Assembly (NCBI RefSeq): GCF_003795125.1
Contig: NZ_CP027783.1
Location: forward strand, 434,001 to 498,000
Source: Tetragenococcus osmophilus
Lineage (GTDB): Bacteria; Bacillota; Bacilli; Lactobacillales; Enterococcaceae
DNA length: 64,000 nt
Reading direction: 5' to 3'
The notes beneath the pieces were generated by a model. That model was given only the letters and a program-made list of their open reading frames with translations, searched no databases and was not told where the DNA came from. The position numbers and the translations under genes are program-made. Positions 25,360 through 37,663 of this stretch are shown piece after piece. How positions within the stretch are numbered: position 1 is the stretch's first letter; the number at the start of each line of letters is the position of its first letter.

Positions 25360-26073
25360 TTACAGCTCCATGTTATTTGTCCCTTGAATGAAAAATTGCG
25401 TTTCTTCATAGTGATAAAGAACTTTTGAATAGTCAAAAGGCTGTCCATTTTCCAAATAATAGATAGACTCTAAAAAGGCCGTAGGGTCTCCCGTATTTAG
25501 ATTTAACAATTCTGCGTTTTCTTGGTTTAATTTTCCCACTCGTAAAAAATGATCTGTAAAACCTGGCTTTAGTTTTAAATCTTCCATAAGATAACGAAAG
25601 ATGGACTCTTCCACGATCTCTTGATTTAAATAAGGGACAATATCTTTTACATAATAGGATCTCTCAACAGCAAATTTTCTTCCTTCAATCGAACGTAAAC
25701 GTTTCACATAATAAACATCTTCTTCTGCTGTGATATCTAAATTAGCCATCACCTCTGTGTTGGGCTTAATTATCTTTAAATCGAGCATTTCTGAGCCCAA
25801 ACGAAAACCTTGCAAAGTACTTTGGAATCCATTTGCTTCTAAAATATTGATGTAACCGTGTCGCCGGTGTTTTCGTACAAAATTACCACTACCTCTTACC
25901 TGATAAATATAGCCTTGTCTTTCTAGCAGGGTTAAAACTTGGATAATGGTATTTTTCCCTACATCAAAATATTTCATTAGTTCTTCAATACTGGCTAATT
26001 TGTCCCCTTGCTTCATATCATCTGAATTAATTTTTCGCATCATTTGCCGCGCAATGATTTTATACTTTGGCAT
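25360..26073 (-). CDS. GntR/UTRA-family regulator of beta-glucoside genes
   Basis: 237 aa from the ATG at 26073. The longer frame to 26154 is rejected because its extra codons cover the apparent promoter (-10 TATACT at 26105-26110), and because the winged HTH begins right at MPKYKIIARQMMRKINS. HTH about 1-70 (MKYFDVGKNTIIQVLTLLE, RQGYIYQVRGSGNFV), then UTRA effector domain about 85-230. UTRA proteins bind phosphosugars. It diverges from the EIIBCA/GH1 operon and should repress it; GTATGGG/CCCATAC around the operon's -35 is the likely operator. Confidence 0.88.
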   Translation of the reverse strand: MPKYKIIARQMMRKINSDDMKQGDKLASIEELMKYFDVGKNTIIQVLTLLERQGYIYQVRGSGNFVRKHRRHGYINILEANGFQSTLQGFRLGSEMLDLKIIKPNTEVMANLDITAEEDVYYVKRLRSIEGRKFAVERSYYVKDIVPYLNQEIVEESIFRYLMEDLKLKPGFTDHFLRVGKLNQENAELLNLNTGDPTAFLESIYYLENGQPFDYSKVLYHYEETQFFIQGTNNMEL

Positions 26074-26104
26074 ACCAATAGCCCTTTCTTGAGTATTTGC
26101 CAAT

Positions 26105-26110
26105 AGTATA
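26105..26110 (-). promoter_or_regulatory. Extended -10 of the gntR gene
   Basis: Minus-strand TGC-TATACT, an extended -10 box, giving a start point near 26098 and a leader of about 25 nt to the ATG at 26073. Confidence 0.55.
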
Positions 26111-26138
26111 GCATAAATTTCATTTATATTGCTACACT

Positions 26139-26167
26139 GTATGGGCATTGACAAATTATACCCATAC
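26139..26167. promoter_or_regulatory. Operator candidate GTATGGG-N15-CCCATAC
   Basis: A 7-bp inverted repeat (arms 26139-26145 and 26161-26167) that encloses the -35 box of the bgl promoter. Likely site for the divergent GntR regulator. Confidence 0.6.
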
Positions 26168-26176
26168 GGTTACACT
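26148..26176 (+). promoter_or_regulatory. Promoter of the beta-glucoside PTS operon
   Basis: TTGACA (26148-26153), 17-bp spacer, TACACT (26171-26176). Overlaps the inverted repeat above. Confidence 0.75.
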
Positions 26177-26188
26177 CATTTATGTTAA

Positions 26189-29601
<3,413 letters not shown>

Positions 29602-29610
29602 CATATAATA

Positions 29611-29649
29611 AAAAGCGAGGGAAACAGGTTTTTAGTTTCCTTCGCTTTT
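29611..29649. terminator. Bidirectional terminator between GH1 and vanZ genes
   Basis: Arms AAAAGCGAgGGAAAC and GTTTCCtTCGCTTTT (14 of 15 paired) with flanking A- and T-runs. Serves both convergent genes. Confidence 0.9.
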
Positions 29650-29656
29650 TCAACTA

Positions 29657-30259
29657 TTAACTGACCCTTCCTACTACCGGCTTTTGCTTCATATACCGCC
29701 TTATCAGCAAACAAATACTATAACCAACGAGACAACCTAAAAAGTTCAGCAAAATATCACTTAATGAGAAGGTTCCAATATAAAATACATATTGTATCGT
29801 TTCAATGCCTGTGATGGTTAATAGTGAAATCAAAATAAATTCAACCCAATTTGCTCGCAGACCGTACAGCCCGCCTAATGGAATGAAATAAGCTAAGTTT
29901 AAAAACGCTTCTATTAACGTTGCTCGATCCCAAATAAGAAAATCGAACAAATCGGCGTTAAAAGTATGATACTCGGGTGCTTTTGTAAATAAGACAACAA
30001 AAAGCAAAAATAGATAAACGCTATAAAACAAATAAAGATAGACAAGCGAAAAATGACGAAATTCTACTTGTAAGTATAAGAGCCAACAGCTTAATATGAC
30101 AAATACAATCAATGTTTCCTTTGTATAGTCAAAACGGTTCATAACATTTGCAAATCGTTCGTATTGTAGTAATGTCGGATAAGCAAGATATTGAATAATT
30201 CCAAAACCCAAGATCGTTGAGATAATTAATGCAAGAATGCAACGAATACTTCGGGACAT
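29657..30259 (-). CDS. VanZ-like membrane protein
   Basis: 200 aa with five predicted helices. VanZ-family region about 100-190: NLAYFIPLGGLYGLRANWVE, GIETIQYVFYIGTFSLSDILLNFLGCLVGY. VanZ was first seen in glycopeptide-resistance clusters, where it gives low-level teicoplanin resistance, but most chromosomal members have no known role. No van genes are nearby. RBS AAGGAGGAAC. Confidence 0.85.
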   Translation of the reverse strand: MSRSIRCILALIISTILGFGIIQYLAYPTLLQYERFANVMNRFDYTKETLIVFVILSCWLLYLQVEFRHFSLVYLYLFYSVYLFLLFVVLFTKAPEYHTFNADLFDFLIWDRATLIEAFLNLAYFIPLGGLYGLRANWVEFILISLLTITGIETIQYVFYIGTFSLSDILLNFLGCLVGYSICLLIRRYMKQKPVVGRVS

Positions 30260-30355
30260 AGTGTTCCTCCTTTTGCCTGTTGTAAAATATACTATAGCAA
30301 AGTAGGGAAATATTACGAGTTTTATGCTTAATATTTAGAAAGTTTTATACAAAAA

Positions 30356-30390
30356 AAGCAAGAAACTCATTTATTGAATCCCTTGCTTTC
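30356..30390 (-). terminator. Terminator of the FMN/FAD reductase gene
   Basis: Arms AAAGCAAG and CTTGCTTT, followed on the minus strand by TTTTTTTG. It lies about 55 bp after the reductase stop. Confidence 0.75.
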
Positions 30391-30445
30391 TATCTTTTTA
30401 AATCAGTCTAAAGTAACGCTTCATTAAAAACTTAACAACTGTAAC

Positions 30446-32161
30446 TTACTTCAACTGTAAAAGTGCATTATTTGCAGCCACGTATCCTGAGGAAATACTC
30501 CAAGTATTCATCATGCTCGGCATAGAGTCATGACCATTTGCACCACCAATGACTTCTCCTGCGCCCCAAATATTAGACACTCTTTCGCCATTTTTCGTCC
30601 GCAGGTTTAAGTCTGCGCCTGTCACAAATCCTCCAAGTGTCGTAGCAAAACGATCTTTTTGTTCGACCACATAGAATTCGTCTCCTTCGTAATTATGCAA
30701 GAATTGCGGGTCTCTGTCGAATTCCTCGTCCTTTCCTTGAGCTGCAAATTTTTCATAACTGTTGAGTGTTTTTTGTAGTTGTTCGGCGTCAATACCCGCT
30801 TTTTGTGCTACTTCTTTTAGACTTCCGTGCACAAATATAGGAGATTTTTTACCGTCATTAGCAAAATAATGCTGGATTTCTTCTTCGGTAAAATCATGTA
30901 AAACTAACAAATGGTAAAATTCTTCCCAAGTTCGTTGATCCATAAGCAAAAAGGCCATTTTATCCGTTTGTTCTAGCACAGCATTTCTTAATTTGGCATA
31001 GACGTTGGACTCGTCGACAATTCGATGACCTTCTTTATTCACATAAATCGCACCCATATCTGTAGCTTTTTTCGAGGCATAGGTAGTTAGTTTAGCGATT
31101 CCTGGTTCAACTTCCACGCCGTGAGGATAAACTTTATACCATCCTATATTTTTCGTTTGCAGTTCTAAGGGAGCTAAAAATTGGAAAGCATCACCTGTGG
31201 AAGTTTGTGGTCCGTAATAATTTAGTCCCTGACTTTCTTTACCACGCATGTCCAAATTAGCGCCATATCCACCTGTACTTAATATTATCGCATTCTCATG
31301 TACGGTTAACGTACGTTTTCTTCCTTCAGCAACAACACCAGTGACTTTTCCCTCTTTGTCTTGCAGAATATGTTCCACACGAGCATCGAGAAAAATTTGA
31401 CCGCCCTTTTTAGTAAAAGCTTCTGCCAATTTTTTTACTAATTCATAACTACTAGAAGAAGGTAACTCAATTTGACGGTCAATCGAATGCTCTGGTGTTT
31501 GCGTTTGCGCTTTACCGTAATTCAAATCGGCAAATTCACTGATAAAATCGATCGCATCGCCAATGTTTTCCGTCATCATTTGAGTTAAATTTTCATCATT
31601 TGTGTGTAAACTTTCGTTACTGACATCTTCTGCCAATTTTTGAGGAGAGTCCTTTTTAGCATTTTCACCAAAAACTTTTTCTGCCGTTTTCGAACCTGTA
31701 GCTGTAACATTTGAGCCGTTTAAAATTGTTGCGCCGCCCAAATAACCATTTTTTTCTAACAAAGCCACTTTTTTACCAGCCATTAATAAACGCGCAGCGG
31801 CGACTAACCCAGCTTCACCGCCTCCAATAACCACAACATCTGCTTGAACCTCTTCTTTTTCTCGTGCTTGTCCTTTTTCTTTTTCAGGTAACTGGATGCC
31901 TTCTTTTTTTACCGCCTGATCTGCGGATTCTAAAATAGCTTCACTCATGACAGTAGCACCACTAATAGCGTCGATAGCAAAACTTTGATTTTCTAAAACA
32001 TCGGACCTTAATTTATCAGCCACCTGATTAAAAATCCCGGGCGTTTCAGAATGTTGTTTTATTTCTAAATCAGTCACTTGATCATTATCAATACTAACCT
32101 CAAAATCGATCGGACCATTATGCCCTTTCGCTTGCGCATTAATTTTTCTTTTGTTCGCCAT
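30446..32161 (-). CDS. FMN-binding, FAD-dependent fumarate reductase-like flavoprotein
   Basis: 571 aa. N-terminal FMN-binding domain (about 8-90) with the covalent flavinylation motif DAISGAT, where Thr70 would carry FMN attached by ApbE. Then FAD_binding_2: VVVIGGGEAGLVAAARLLMAG near 109, GATILNGSNVTATG near 143, and a C-terminal GGFVTGADLNLRTKNGERVSNIWGAGEVIGG. No signal peptide or haem motif, so a soluble NADH- or quinol-linked reductase of fumarate or a fumarate-like enoate is expected. Single-gene unit. Urocanate or methacrylate-type acceptors are alternatives. Confidence 0.85.
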   Translation of the reverse strand: MANKRKINAQAKGHNGPIDFEVSIDNDQVTDLEIKQHSETPGIFNQVADKLRSDVLENQSFAIDAISGATVMSEAILESADQAVKKEGIQLPEKEKGQAREKEEVQADVVVIGGGEAGLVAAARLLMAGKKVALLEKNGYLGGATILNGSNVTATGSKTAEKVFGENAKKDSPQKLAEDVSNESLHTNDENLTQMMTENIGDAIDFISEFADLNYGKAQTQTPEHSIDRQIELPSSSSYELVKKLAEAFTKKGGQIFLDARVEHILQDKEGKVTGVVAEGRKRTLTVHENAIILSTGGYGANLDMRGKESQGLNYYGPQTSTGDAFQFLAPLELQTKNIGWYKVYPHGVEVEPGIAKLTTYASKKATDMGAIYVNKEGHRIVDESNVYAKLRNAVLEQTDKMAFLLMDQRTWEEFYHLLVLHDFTEEEIQHYFANDGKKSPIFVHGSLKEVAQKAGIDAEQLQKTLNSYEKFAAQGKDEEFDRDPQFLHNYEGDEFYVVEQKDRFATTLGGFVTGADLNLRTKNGERVSNIWGAGEVIGGANGHDSMPSMMNTWSISSGYVAANNALLQLK

Positions 32162-32420
32162 CTTTTTCTCTCCTTTAGTAAATAGTTCTATCTATTCGTT
32201 GGAACAATTACAGTTCACATCATCTTGGTAAAATTTTTCTGCCAAACCTTGTTACATTTTTAACAATCTTCATACTTAAACGTAAACTGCCTTTAGTTCC
32301 CTGTCCAATAGGATTAATGCATAAACTTATAGAAAAAATTTATATATTTAAAATAGAAATAATTTCAATCGATAATTGGAGCACAATATCGTATAATATT
32401 TTAATAAGGAGATGATATCC

Positions 32421-32471
32421 ATGTCTTATTCCACAATTACATTGAGAGTTTCAGAAGAAAAAATACGATAA
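32421..32471 (+). pseudogene. N-terminal remnant of a RelB/DUF6290-type antitoxin
   Basis: A 16-codon frame MSYSTITLRVSEEKIR with a strong RBS (AAGGAGATGATATCC) and TATAAT about 30 bp upstream. The start matches the conserved beginning of ribbon-helix-helix RelB/DUF6290 antitoxins (MSTITLRVSEEE...), normally about 75-90 aa. The frame ends inside the terminator hairpin of the next gene, so the rest of the antitoxin and any toxin are gone. Confidence 0.6.
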
Positions 32472-32506
32472 AAGCAGGAAAACTACACCTGCTTTCATCG
32501 TATTTT
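32460..32506. terminator. Terminator of the GH3 lipoprotein gene
   Basis: Arms AAAATACGATaaAAGCAGG and CCTGCTTtcATCGTATTTT, about 17 pairs in 19, with flanking A/T runs. It also ends the remnant frame from the other side. Confidence 0.9.
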
Positions 32507-32517
32507 TCTTATAGTCT

Positions 32518-34953
32518 TTATTCTACATACTTCTCTGTTCTCTCGTCTTCAATCACACCATTATAATTTAAGCCATAGCCAAAGTCATAAGAGTTACCTT
32601 CACTATCTTTATAAGGTTTCATATCTTTAGGCACGTCCTCAAATTGTTCTTCTACCGTATCCATGTCTTTAGGAAATTGCATTGGTAACAAGCCATTTGG
32701 CTCGTGATCTCCTAAAATAACATCTAATAAGGCATTATCCGAAATTCCAAAGCCTACAACGATTGCGTCCACTTTGTCTTCAAACTCAGACATAATGACT
32801 GGATTTTTAGCCTCCATCGCAACGACTACCGGAATATCATGGTCAGCCTTTTCTGCTAGTTCAGACGCATTCAATACAGCATCTAAGTCATATTCGTTTG
32901 CTATATCCGAAGTTTCTCCGTAATAACTCCGATTTTGTTTTGAGCCGTCTTCTTCTTTGTTGCCTGCAATTGATTCTTTACGGACATTATCACCATCAGC
33001 CGTGTAAGGACGATATTGTAAGGATAATGGATAGTAAGTTTCGTTATCATCTTTAATACCCGCGAAACTAAAGTTTTCTCCATTATCCGGACTAGCCATC
33101 CCCGCAATAACTAGATCAACATCATCCAAGTTATCCGGTTGTTCATAACCAGTCACATTGCCCTCATCATCTTTTATTTCCGTATCAGTAACTACTTCAC
33201 CAAAATATTTTTCTGCGGTTTCCACATCCATCGATGGTCCTCTAAATGGTTCAGCGTCCCCTATAGAGCTTTCATGGGGATCTCTCATAGTAGACGGAAT
33301 ATAAACAACTTGATCCTTGTACTCATCCATGTTGTCAGTAGGAGCTATCGTATTATCTTTATTTTTTAACATCACAGCTGAATTAAGTTGCGCTTTATAG
33401 CCAGCATCTACCTTATCTTTGCTTCCTACTGCTTCAGTTGAATCATCGATATCTACATAAGGATCCTCAAATAATCCTAAATCAAACATCGATTTAACAA
33501 TACGTTCGCCACTTTCTTTAAAGCGATCTTCAGCTGATTGTTCTAAATCCCCATTCTCATAATCTTCTTGCCACATTTTGTAAGCTTCTAATACAGGCTC
33601 TTTCTCATTATTGCCGCCAAACATATCCATGCCAGCTTTTAAAATTTCAAAATGTCGTTCTTCTTCGGTCGCATCTTCCATTCCAAAACCAGAGCCCATA
33701 AATTTTTCACCGTAGCCAACTTCTTCGGAGTTTTCACCAGTTACGCCCCAGTCAGTCACTAGTTTCCCGTCATAATTATTGTCATCACGCAGAATATTAA
33801 TAATATCTCCATTATAAGCCGTTCCTACATAATCATCACCAATTAAAGGATTGCCGTCTTTATCCGTTTGAATAGAATAAGAAGTCATAACTGAACTTGC
33901 TTCTTCCGTTTCGCCGGATAAATTTAAACCACCATCTACAAAAACTTTGAGGTGTTCTTTCAAATTATCTCCGGGATAAACACCAAATTTTCCTTGGAAT
34001 AAATGTGCTTCTCGTCCGCCTTCGCCTGGACCATCTCCTGGAAAGTGTTTAATTTGAGTAGTAATCGAATCAGTGCCCCAGCCTAGATCATTACCATCTT
34101 CATCAAAAGAGGATTGCGAATAATTAACATAAGCTTCCGCCAGATCCGCCGCTAATTGACTTCCTTCACCAAACGTTCCTTCCACTCGTAGCCAACGTGG
34201 TTCTGATGCTAAATCAATTTGTGGACCTAAAGCTTCCGTCATGCCTAAAGCACGGTATTCTTGTGAGGACATATTGGCAAATTGACTAACGATTTTAGGA
34301 CTAAATGTTGCTGCCATCCCTAAATTCGAAGGCCAACGCGAAATATCACCCTCAGAATTATACGTAGCACTTTCTCCTGCAGTACTTCGAGGATCAGAGC
34401 TAATATTCACAGGAATAATGGGCTCATCTTCAGTACCTAACCCTTCGACAAAGCTTTGCATTTGATTGGTCCATTGTACACTATCTTCTACATCATTAGG
34501 CCCAGCATGCAATACATTACGTAGATCATCGTTTTCTAAGTAATTTTCTTGTTCCTCGGTTAACCCGTCTGATTGATCTCTTTCATGAGAACTAAACAGC
34601 ATCAATCCAGCAATTTGATCCATTGATAATTCTTCAACAAAGGCTTCAGCACGTGTTTCTGAGCTTTCTCGCCAGTCTTCAAATGAATCTAATTCTCCAT
34701 TTCCATTTAAATCTTTAAAATAGTAAGTCTGTTCATCATCTTCTTCGGTTAAAATTTCGATATTACTATCTGGAGAAAAACTAATATTGGGATGTTCTCC
34801 AGGATTTGCTGCAATGGAAAACTCAGTCGTTCCATCAGACATCTCTTGGTAATTATTATTACTTTCTTCTTGAGCTGACGAGTCTTCCTCAGAGCTGGTA
34901 CAAGCACTTAACAATAACGGCGTTACGAACAAAAACAATCTTTTCTTCCACAT
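32518..34953 (-). CDS. GH3 beta-glucosidase-like lipoprotein, strongly acidic
   Basis: 811 aa. Type II signal peptide WKKRLFLFVTPLLLSAC with lipobox LLSAC, so anchored to the outer membrane face by Cys18. A GH3 N-terminal barrel follows (about 60-480): RWPSNLGMAATFSP, QIDLASEPRWLRVEGTFGE, ITTQIKHFPGDGPGEGG, and the nucleophile Asp in GKLVTDWGVTGE near 400. The C-terminal GH3_C domain spans about 520-790. Asp and Glu dominate over Lys and Arg, as in exported proteins of halophiles. Probably releases glucose from beta-glucosides outside the cell. RBS GGAGGGG. Confidence 0.88.
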   Translation of the reverse strand: MWKKRLFLFVTPLLLSACTSSEEDSSAQEESNNNYQEMSDGTTEFSIAANPGEHPNISFSPDSNIEILTEEDDEQTYYFKDLNGNGELDSFEDWRESSETRAEAFVEELSMDQIAGLMLFSSHERDQSDGLTEEQENYLENDDLRNVLHAGPNDVEDSVQWTNQMQSFVEGLGTEDEPIIPVNISSDPRSTAGESATYNSEGDISRWPSNLGMAATFSPKIVSQFANMSSQEYRALGMTEALGPQIDLASEPRWLRVEGTFGEGSQLAADLAEAYVNYSQSSFDEDGNDLGWGTDSITTQIKHFPGDGPGEGGREAHLFQGKFGVYPGDNLKEHLKVFVDGGLNLSGETEEASSVMTSYSIQTDKDGNPLIGDDYVGTAYNGDIINILRDDNNYDGKLVTDWGVTGENSEEVGYGEKFMGSGFGMEDATEEERHFEILKAGMDMFGGNNEKEPVLEAYKMWQEDYENGDLEQSAEDRFKESGERIVKSMFDLGLFEDPYVDIDDSTEAVGSKDKVDAGYKAQLNSAVMLKNKDNTIAPTDNMDEYKDQVVYIPSTMRDPHESSIGDAEPFRGPSMDVETAEKYFGEVVTDTEIKDDEGNVTGYEQPDNLDDVDLVIAGMASPDNGENFSFAGIKDDNETYYPLSLQYRPYTADGDNVRKESIAGNKEEDGSKQNRSYYGETSDIANEYDLDAVLNASELAEKADHDIPVVVAMEAKNPVIMSEFEDKVDAIVVGFGISDNALLDVILGDHEPNGLLPMQFPKDMDTVEEQFEDVPKDMKPYKDSEGNSYDFGYGLNYNGVIEDERTEKYVE

Positions 34954-35017
34954 TTTACCCCTCCTGCTACTTTTCTTTATTTCTCTTCTTTCAATTCGTT
35001 TTGAAAACCCTCCTTTT

Positions 35018-35032
35018 TATAAAGCGGTTTCA
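35018..35032. promoter_or_regulatory. Degenerate cre-like site upstream of the GH3 lipoprotein
   Basis: Read on the minus strand, ATGAAACCGCTTTAT matches WTGNAANCGNWNNCA except for its last two bases. About 65 bp before the gene start; plausible for CcpA control of a secreted glucosidase. Confidence 0.35.
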
Positions 35033-35228
35033 TTTTCCGTAAAAAATAAAGCTTTATATTTTTATAAACCTTTATATTAAGTGTACTATACGATGCACAA
35101 AATGGAAACCTTTTCTTAGATTCATTATTTAACTCAACTTTTTATTTCCAGAGTTAATTTTTCGAAGCTATTCTAGTTTTCAGGCTTTTTTCCGTCCTTC
35201 TAAAAACATAATCATTGATTCAATTTAT

Positions 35229-35241
35229 GTAACTGTGTTAC
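35229..35241. promoter_or_regulatory. Palindrome GTAAC-tgt-GTTAC in the crt promoter region
   Basis: A 5-bp inverted repeat around 3 nt, 63 bp upstream of crtN and next to a possible promoter (TTGATT, 17 bp, TTACTT at 35215-35243). Candidate operator for the TetR protein encoded at the end of the operon. Confidence 0.45.
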
Positions 35242-35303
35242 TTTTTACTTATCACCTGATAAGCAACCTAATTATCAAAAAAGAGATACAAAAAGGAGTA
35301 GCA

Positions 35304-36797
35304 ATGAAAAAAATAGTTATTGTAGGAGCGGGCGTAGCAGGGTTATCTGCAGCTGTGCGCTTGCAGAAATTAGGATATGACGTGCATTTGTATGAAAAAG
35401 AAGCAAATCCCGGTGGCAAGATGAATCAAATTAAACAAGATGGTTTTACTTTTGATGTAGGGCCCACCATTGTAATGATGCCAGAAATTTACCAAGAAAT
35501 TTTTGAATTCTGTGAAAGAAACCCTGATGATTACATTCCAATGAAAAAAGTAGACCCTCTATTAGAATTAGTTTTTCGCGGAGAGTCTCCACTATTATTC
35601 TCTAGTGATTTACCCCAATTAACAAAGACCTTGGAAACAATTTCTGAAGAGGACGCGCAAGGATATTTTCATTTTTTAGCAGATATCTATAAACGCTACC
35701 TCATCGCTAAAAAACATTTTATTACCCAATCCTTTCGTAATTTCTGGGATTTTTATAACCCTAAATCTTTATATGCAGGATTGCGCTTGAAAACTTTTAG
35801 CGACGCTTATTCTTCTATTTCAAAGTTTGTCAAAGATGATCGATTAAGAAAGTCATTAGCTTTTCAGACCTTATATATTGGTGTTTCCCCTTACCAGGGC
35901 CCTTCATTGTACACGATGATTCCCATGATTGAATTATTTTACGGGGTTCATTTTATTAAAGGTGGCATGTATACATTAGCAACCGCCTTAGACCAATTGT
36001 TCGATGAATTAGGTGGAAAGCATCACTACGCGACACCTGTAGAAGAAATTGTGATCGAAAATAAAAGCACCACAGGCATTCAAGCAAACGGAGAATTCAT
36101 AGCCGCAGATGCTGTGGTTTGCGGAGCTGACTTTCCTTACGCGATGGAAAACCTTATTCCAGATGAAAGCAAACGTGGAAAATATAGCAATAAAAAAATT
36201 GCCAATATGGATTATTCTTGCTCGTGCTTTCTACTTTATTTGGGATTAGATAAGAAGTACCCAGAAAGTACTTTGCATAGTATTTACTTTGCGGATGATT
36301 TTAGGAAAAATACGGATGACCTATTTGAAAACGGCGTACTACCTTCAGATCCTTCTTTTTATCTTTATCGTCCCTCACTAATGGACGAAACTTTGGCGCC
36401 AGAAGGAAAAGAAGGCTTGTATGTTTTAGTACCCGTGCCTGAACTATCAAAATACGATGACTGGACAAATGCAAGCACACAATCTTTTCGCGATCAAATC
36501 ATCCGTCTAATAAAAGAACGATCCATTTTTACCGATATTGAAGAACATATTATTATGGAAGTTTGTTATACGCCAAAAGAATTTGAACAAAAATTTAACG
36601 CCTATTATGGCGCAACTTTTGGTTTAAAACCCACTCTGGCTCAAAGTAATTACTATCGCCCCCACAATAAATTTGATTATGCCGAGCGCCTATACTTTTG
36701 TGGGAGTAGCGCCCATCCAGGAGCAGGAGTCCCCATTGTTATGCAAAGCGCTAAACTTGCAGTAGAGGAGCTGACAAAAGATGACAGCACAGTATAA
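35304..36797 (+). CDS. crtN: 4,4'-diapophytoene desaturase
   Basis: 497 aa from the ATG at 35304, chosen because AAAAAGGAG precedes it and the FAD motif IVIVGAGVAGLSAAVRLQ starts at once. Also seen: YEKEANPGGKMNQIKQDGF, the phytoene-desaturase C-terminal signature YFCGSSAHPGAGVPIVMQSAK. CrtN introduces the double bonds that turn colourless C30 diapophytoene into yellow 4,4'-diaponeurosporene, in the membrane. It overlaps crtM by 17 nt. No crtP, crtQ or crtO genes follow, so the pathway should stop at diaponeurosporene. Confidence 0.92.
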   Translation: MKKIVIVGAGVAGLSAAVRLQKLGYDVHLYEKEANPGGKMNQIKQDGFTFDVGPTIVMMPEIYQEIFEFCERNPDDYIPMKKVDPLLELVFRGESPLLFSSDLPQLTKTLETISEEDAQGYFHFLADIYKRYLIAKKHFITQSFRNFWDFYNPKSLYAGLRLKTFSDAYSSISKFVKDDRLRKSLAFQTLYIGVSPYQGPSLYTMIPMIELFYGVHFIKGGMYTLATALDQLFDELGGKHHYATPVEEIVIENKSTTGIQANGEFIAADAVVCGADFPYAMENLIPDESKRGKYSNKKIANMDYSCSCFLLYLGLDKKYPESTLHSIYFADDFRKNTDDLFENGVLPSDPSFYLYRPSLMDETLAPEGKEGLYVLVPVPELSKYDDWTNASTQSFRDQIIRLIKERSIFTDIEEHIIMEVCYTPKEFEQKFNAYYGATFGLKPTLAQSNYYRPHNKFDYAERLYFCGSSAHPGAGVPIVMQSAKLAVEELTKDDSTV

Positions 36798-37647
36798 TGA
36801 TCATTTTGAAAAACGAAAGAAAGAATTTAACTATTGTGAAAATATCATTCAACATCATTCAAAATCGTTTTACGCCGCGTTTTCACAATTACCTAAAAAG
36901 AAGGCACAAAGCATTTATGCGATTTATGCTTTTTGCCGGATGGCAGATGATATCGTAGACGACAAAAAAGATGCCGAACAGTTAGAAGAATTATTTGAAC
37001 AATTAGAGGCTTTCGAAGCAGGAGTTGTACCGAATGAACCTACTTGGTTAGCGTTAGAAGTGGTATTTGAAGAATTTCCCATGGATATCCATCCTTTCTA
37101 TGACATGTTGGTTGGACAGCGAATGGATCTTAATTTTCAGCAACCCCAGTCCTGGCAAGAATTATTAGAATACGCCTACTATGTCGCAGGAAGCGTCGGG
37201 TTAATGCTACTACCCGTTTTATCAAATACTCCTGCACAAATCATTACGCCTGCAAAAAGACTCGGCGAAGCGATGCAGCTGACAAATATTTTACGAGACA
37301 TTGGTGAAGACCTAAACATCGCAAGAATTTATTTACCCCAAAAAGAAATGCAGCGCTATAACCTAACAGTAGAAGACTTGCAAAAACAAAAAGTTACTAA
37401 AAATTTCATTGAATTATGGGAATCGATAGCCAAATATGCCGAAAAGCTTTATCGTGAATCCCTAGATATGATACCTTATATTGAAAAAGACGCCCGTAAA
37501 GCTTTGCTAAGTGCTATAATGATTTATAGCGAACTATTGCCAGAAATTAGGCGAAAGCAATATAATGTTTTCGAAAAAAGACAAGCCGTTAGTTTGCAGA
37601 GAAAATCAGAATTAATTCATTCACTCGAAAGTAGTATAGAAAAATAA
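36781..37647 (+). CDS. crtM: 4,4'-diapophytoene (dehydrosqualene) synthase
   Basis: 288 aa, squalene/phytoene synthase family. The two Asp-rich motifs are FCRMADDIVDDKKDA near 50-64 and TNILRDIGEDLNIARIYLP near 170-188; HHSKSFYAAF near 22-31 is also conserved. Condenses two farnesyl-PP to C30 diapophytoene, the substrate of CrtN. Its start lies inside the end of crtN, so the two are translationally coupled. Confidence 0.92.
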   Translation: MTAQYNDHFEKRKKEFNYCENIIQHHSKSFYAAFSQLPKKKAQSIYAIYAFCRMADDIVDDKKDAEQLEELFEQLEAFEAGVVPNEPTWLALEVVFEEFPMDIHPFYDMLVGQRMDLNFQQPQSWQELLEYAYYVAGSVGLMLLPVLSNTPAQIITPAKRLGEAMQLTNILRDIGEDLNIARIYLPQKEMQRYNLTVEDLQKQKVTKNFIELWESIAKYAEKLYRESLDMIPYIEKDARKALLSAIMIYSELLPEIRRKQYNVFEKRQAVSLQRKSELIHSLESSIEK

Positions 37648-37663
37648 GAACTTAGGTGACTTT

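Noticed and set aside
26074-26154. Upstream start of the GntR gene at 26154
   Set aside because: It would place the promoter -10 box inside the gene and add residues before the HTH domain with no RBS.
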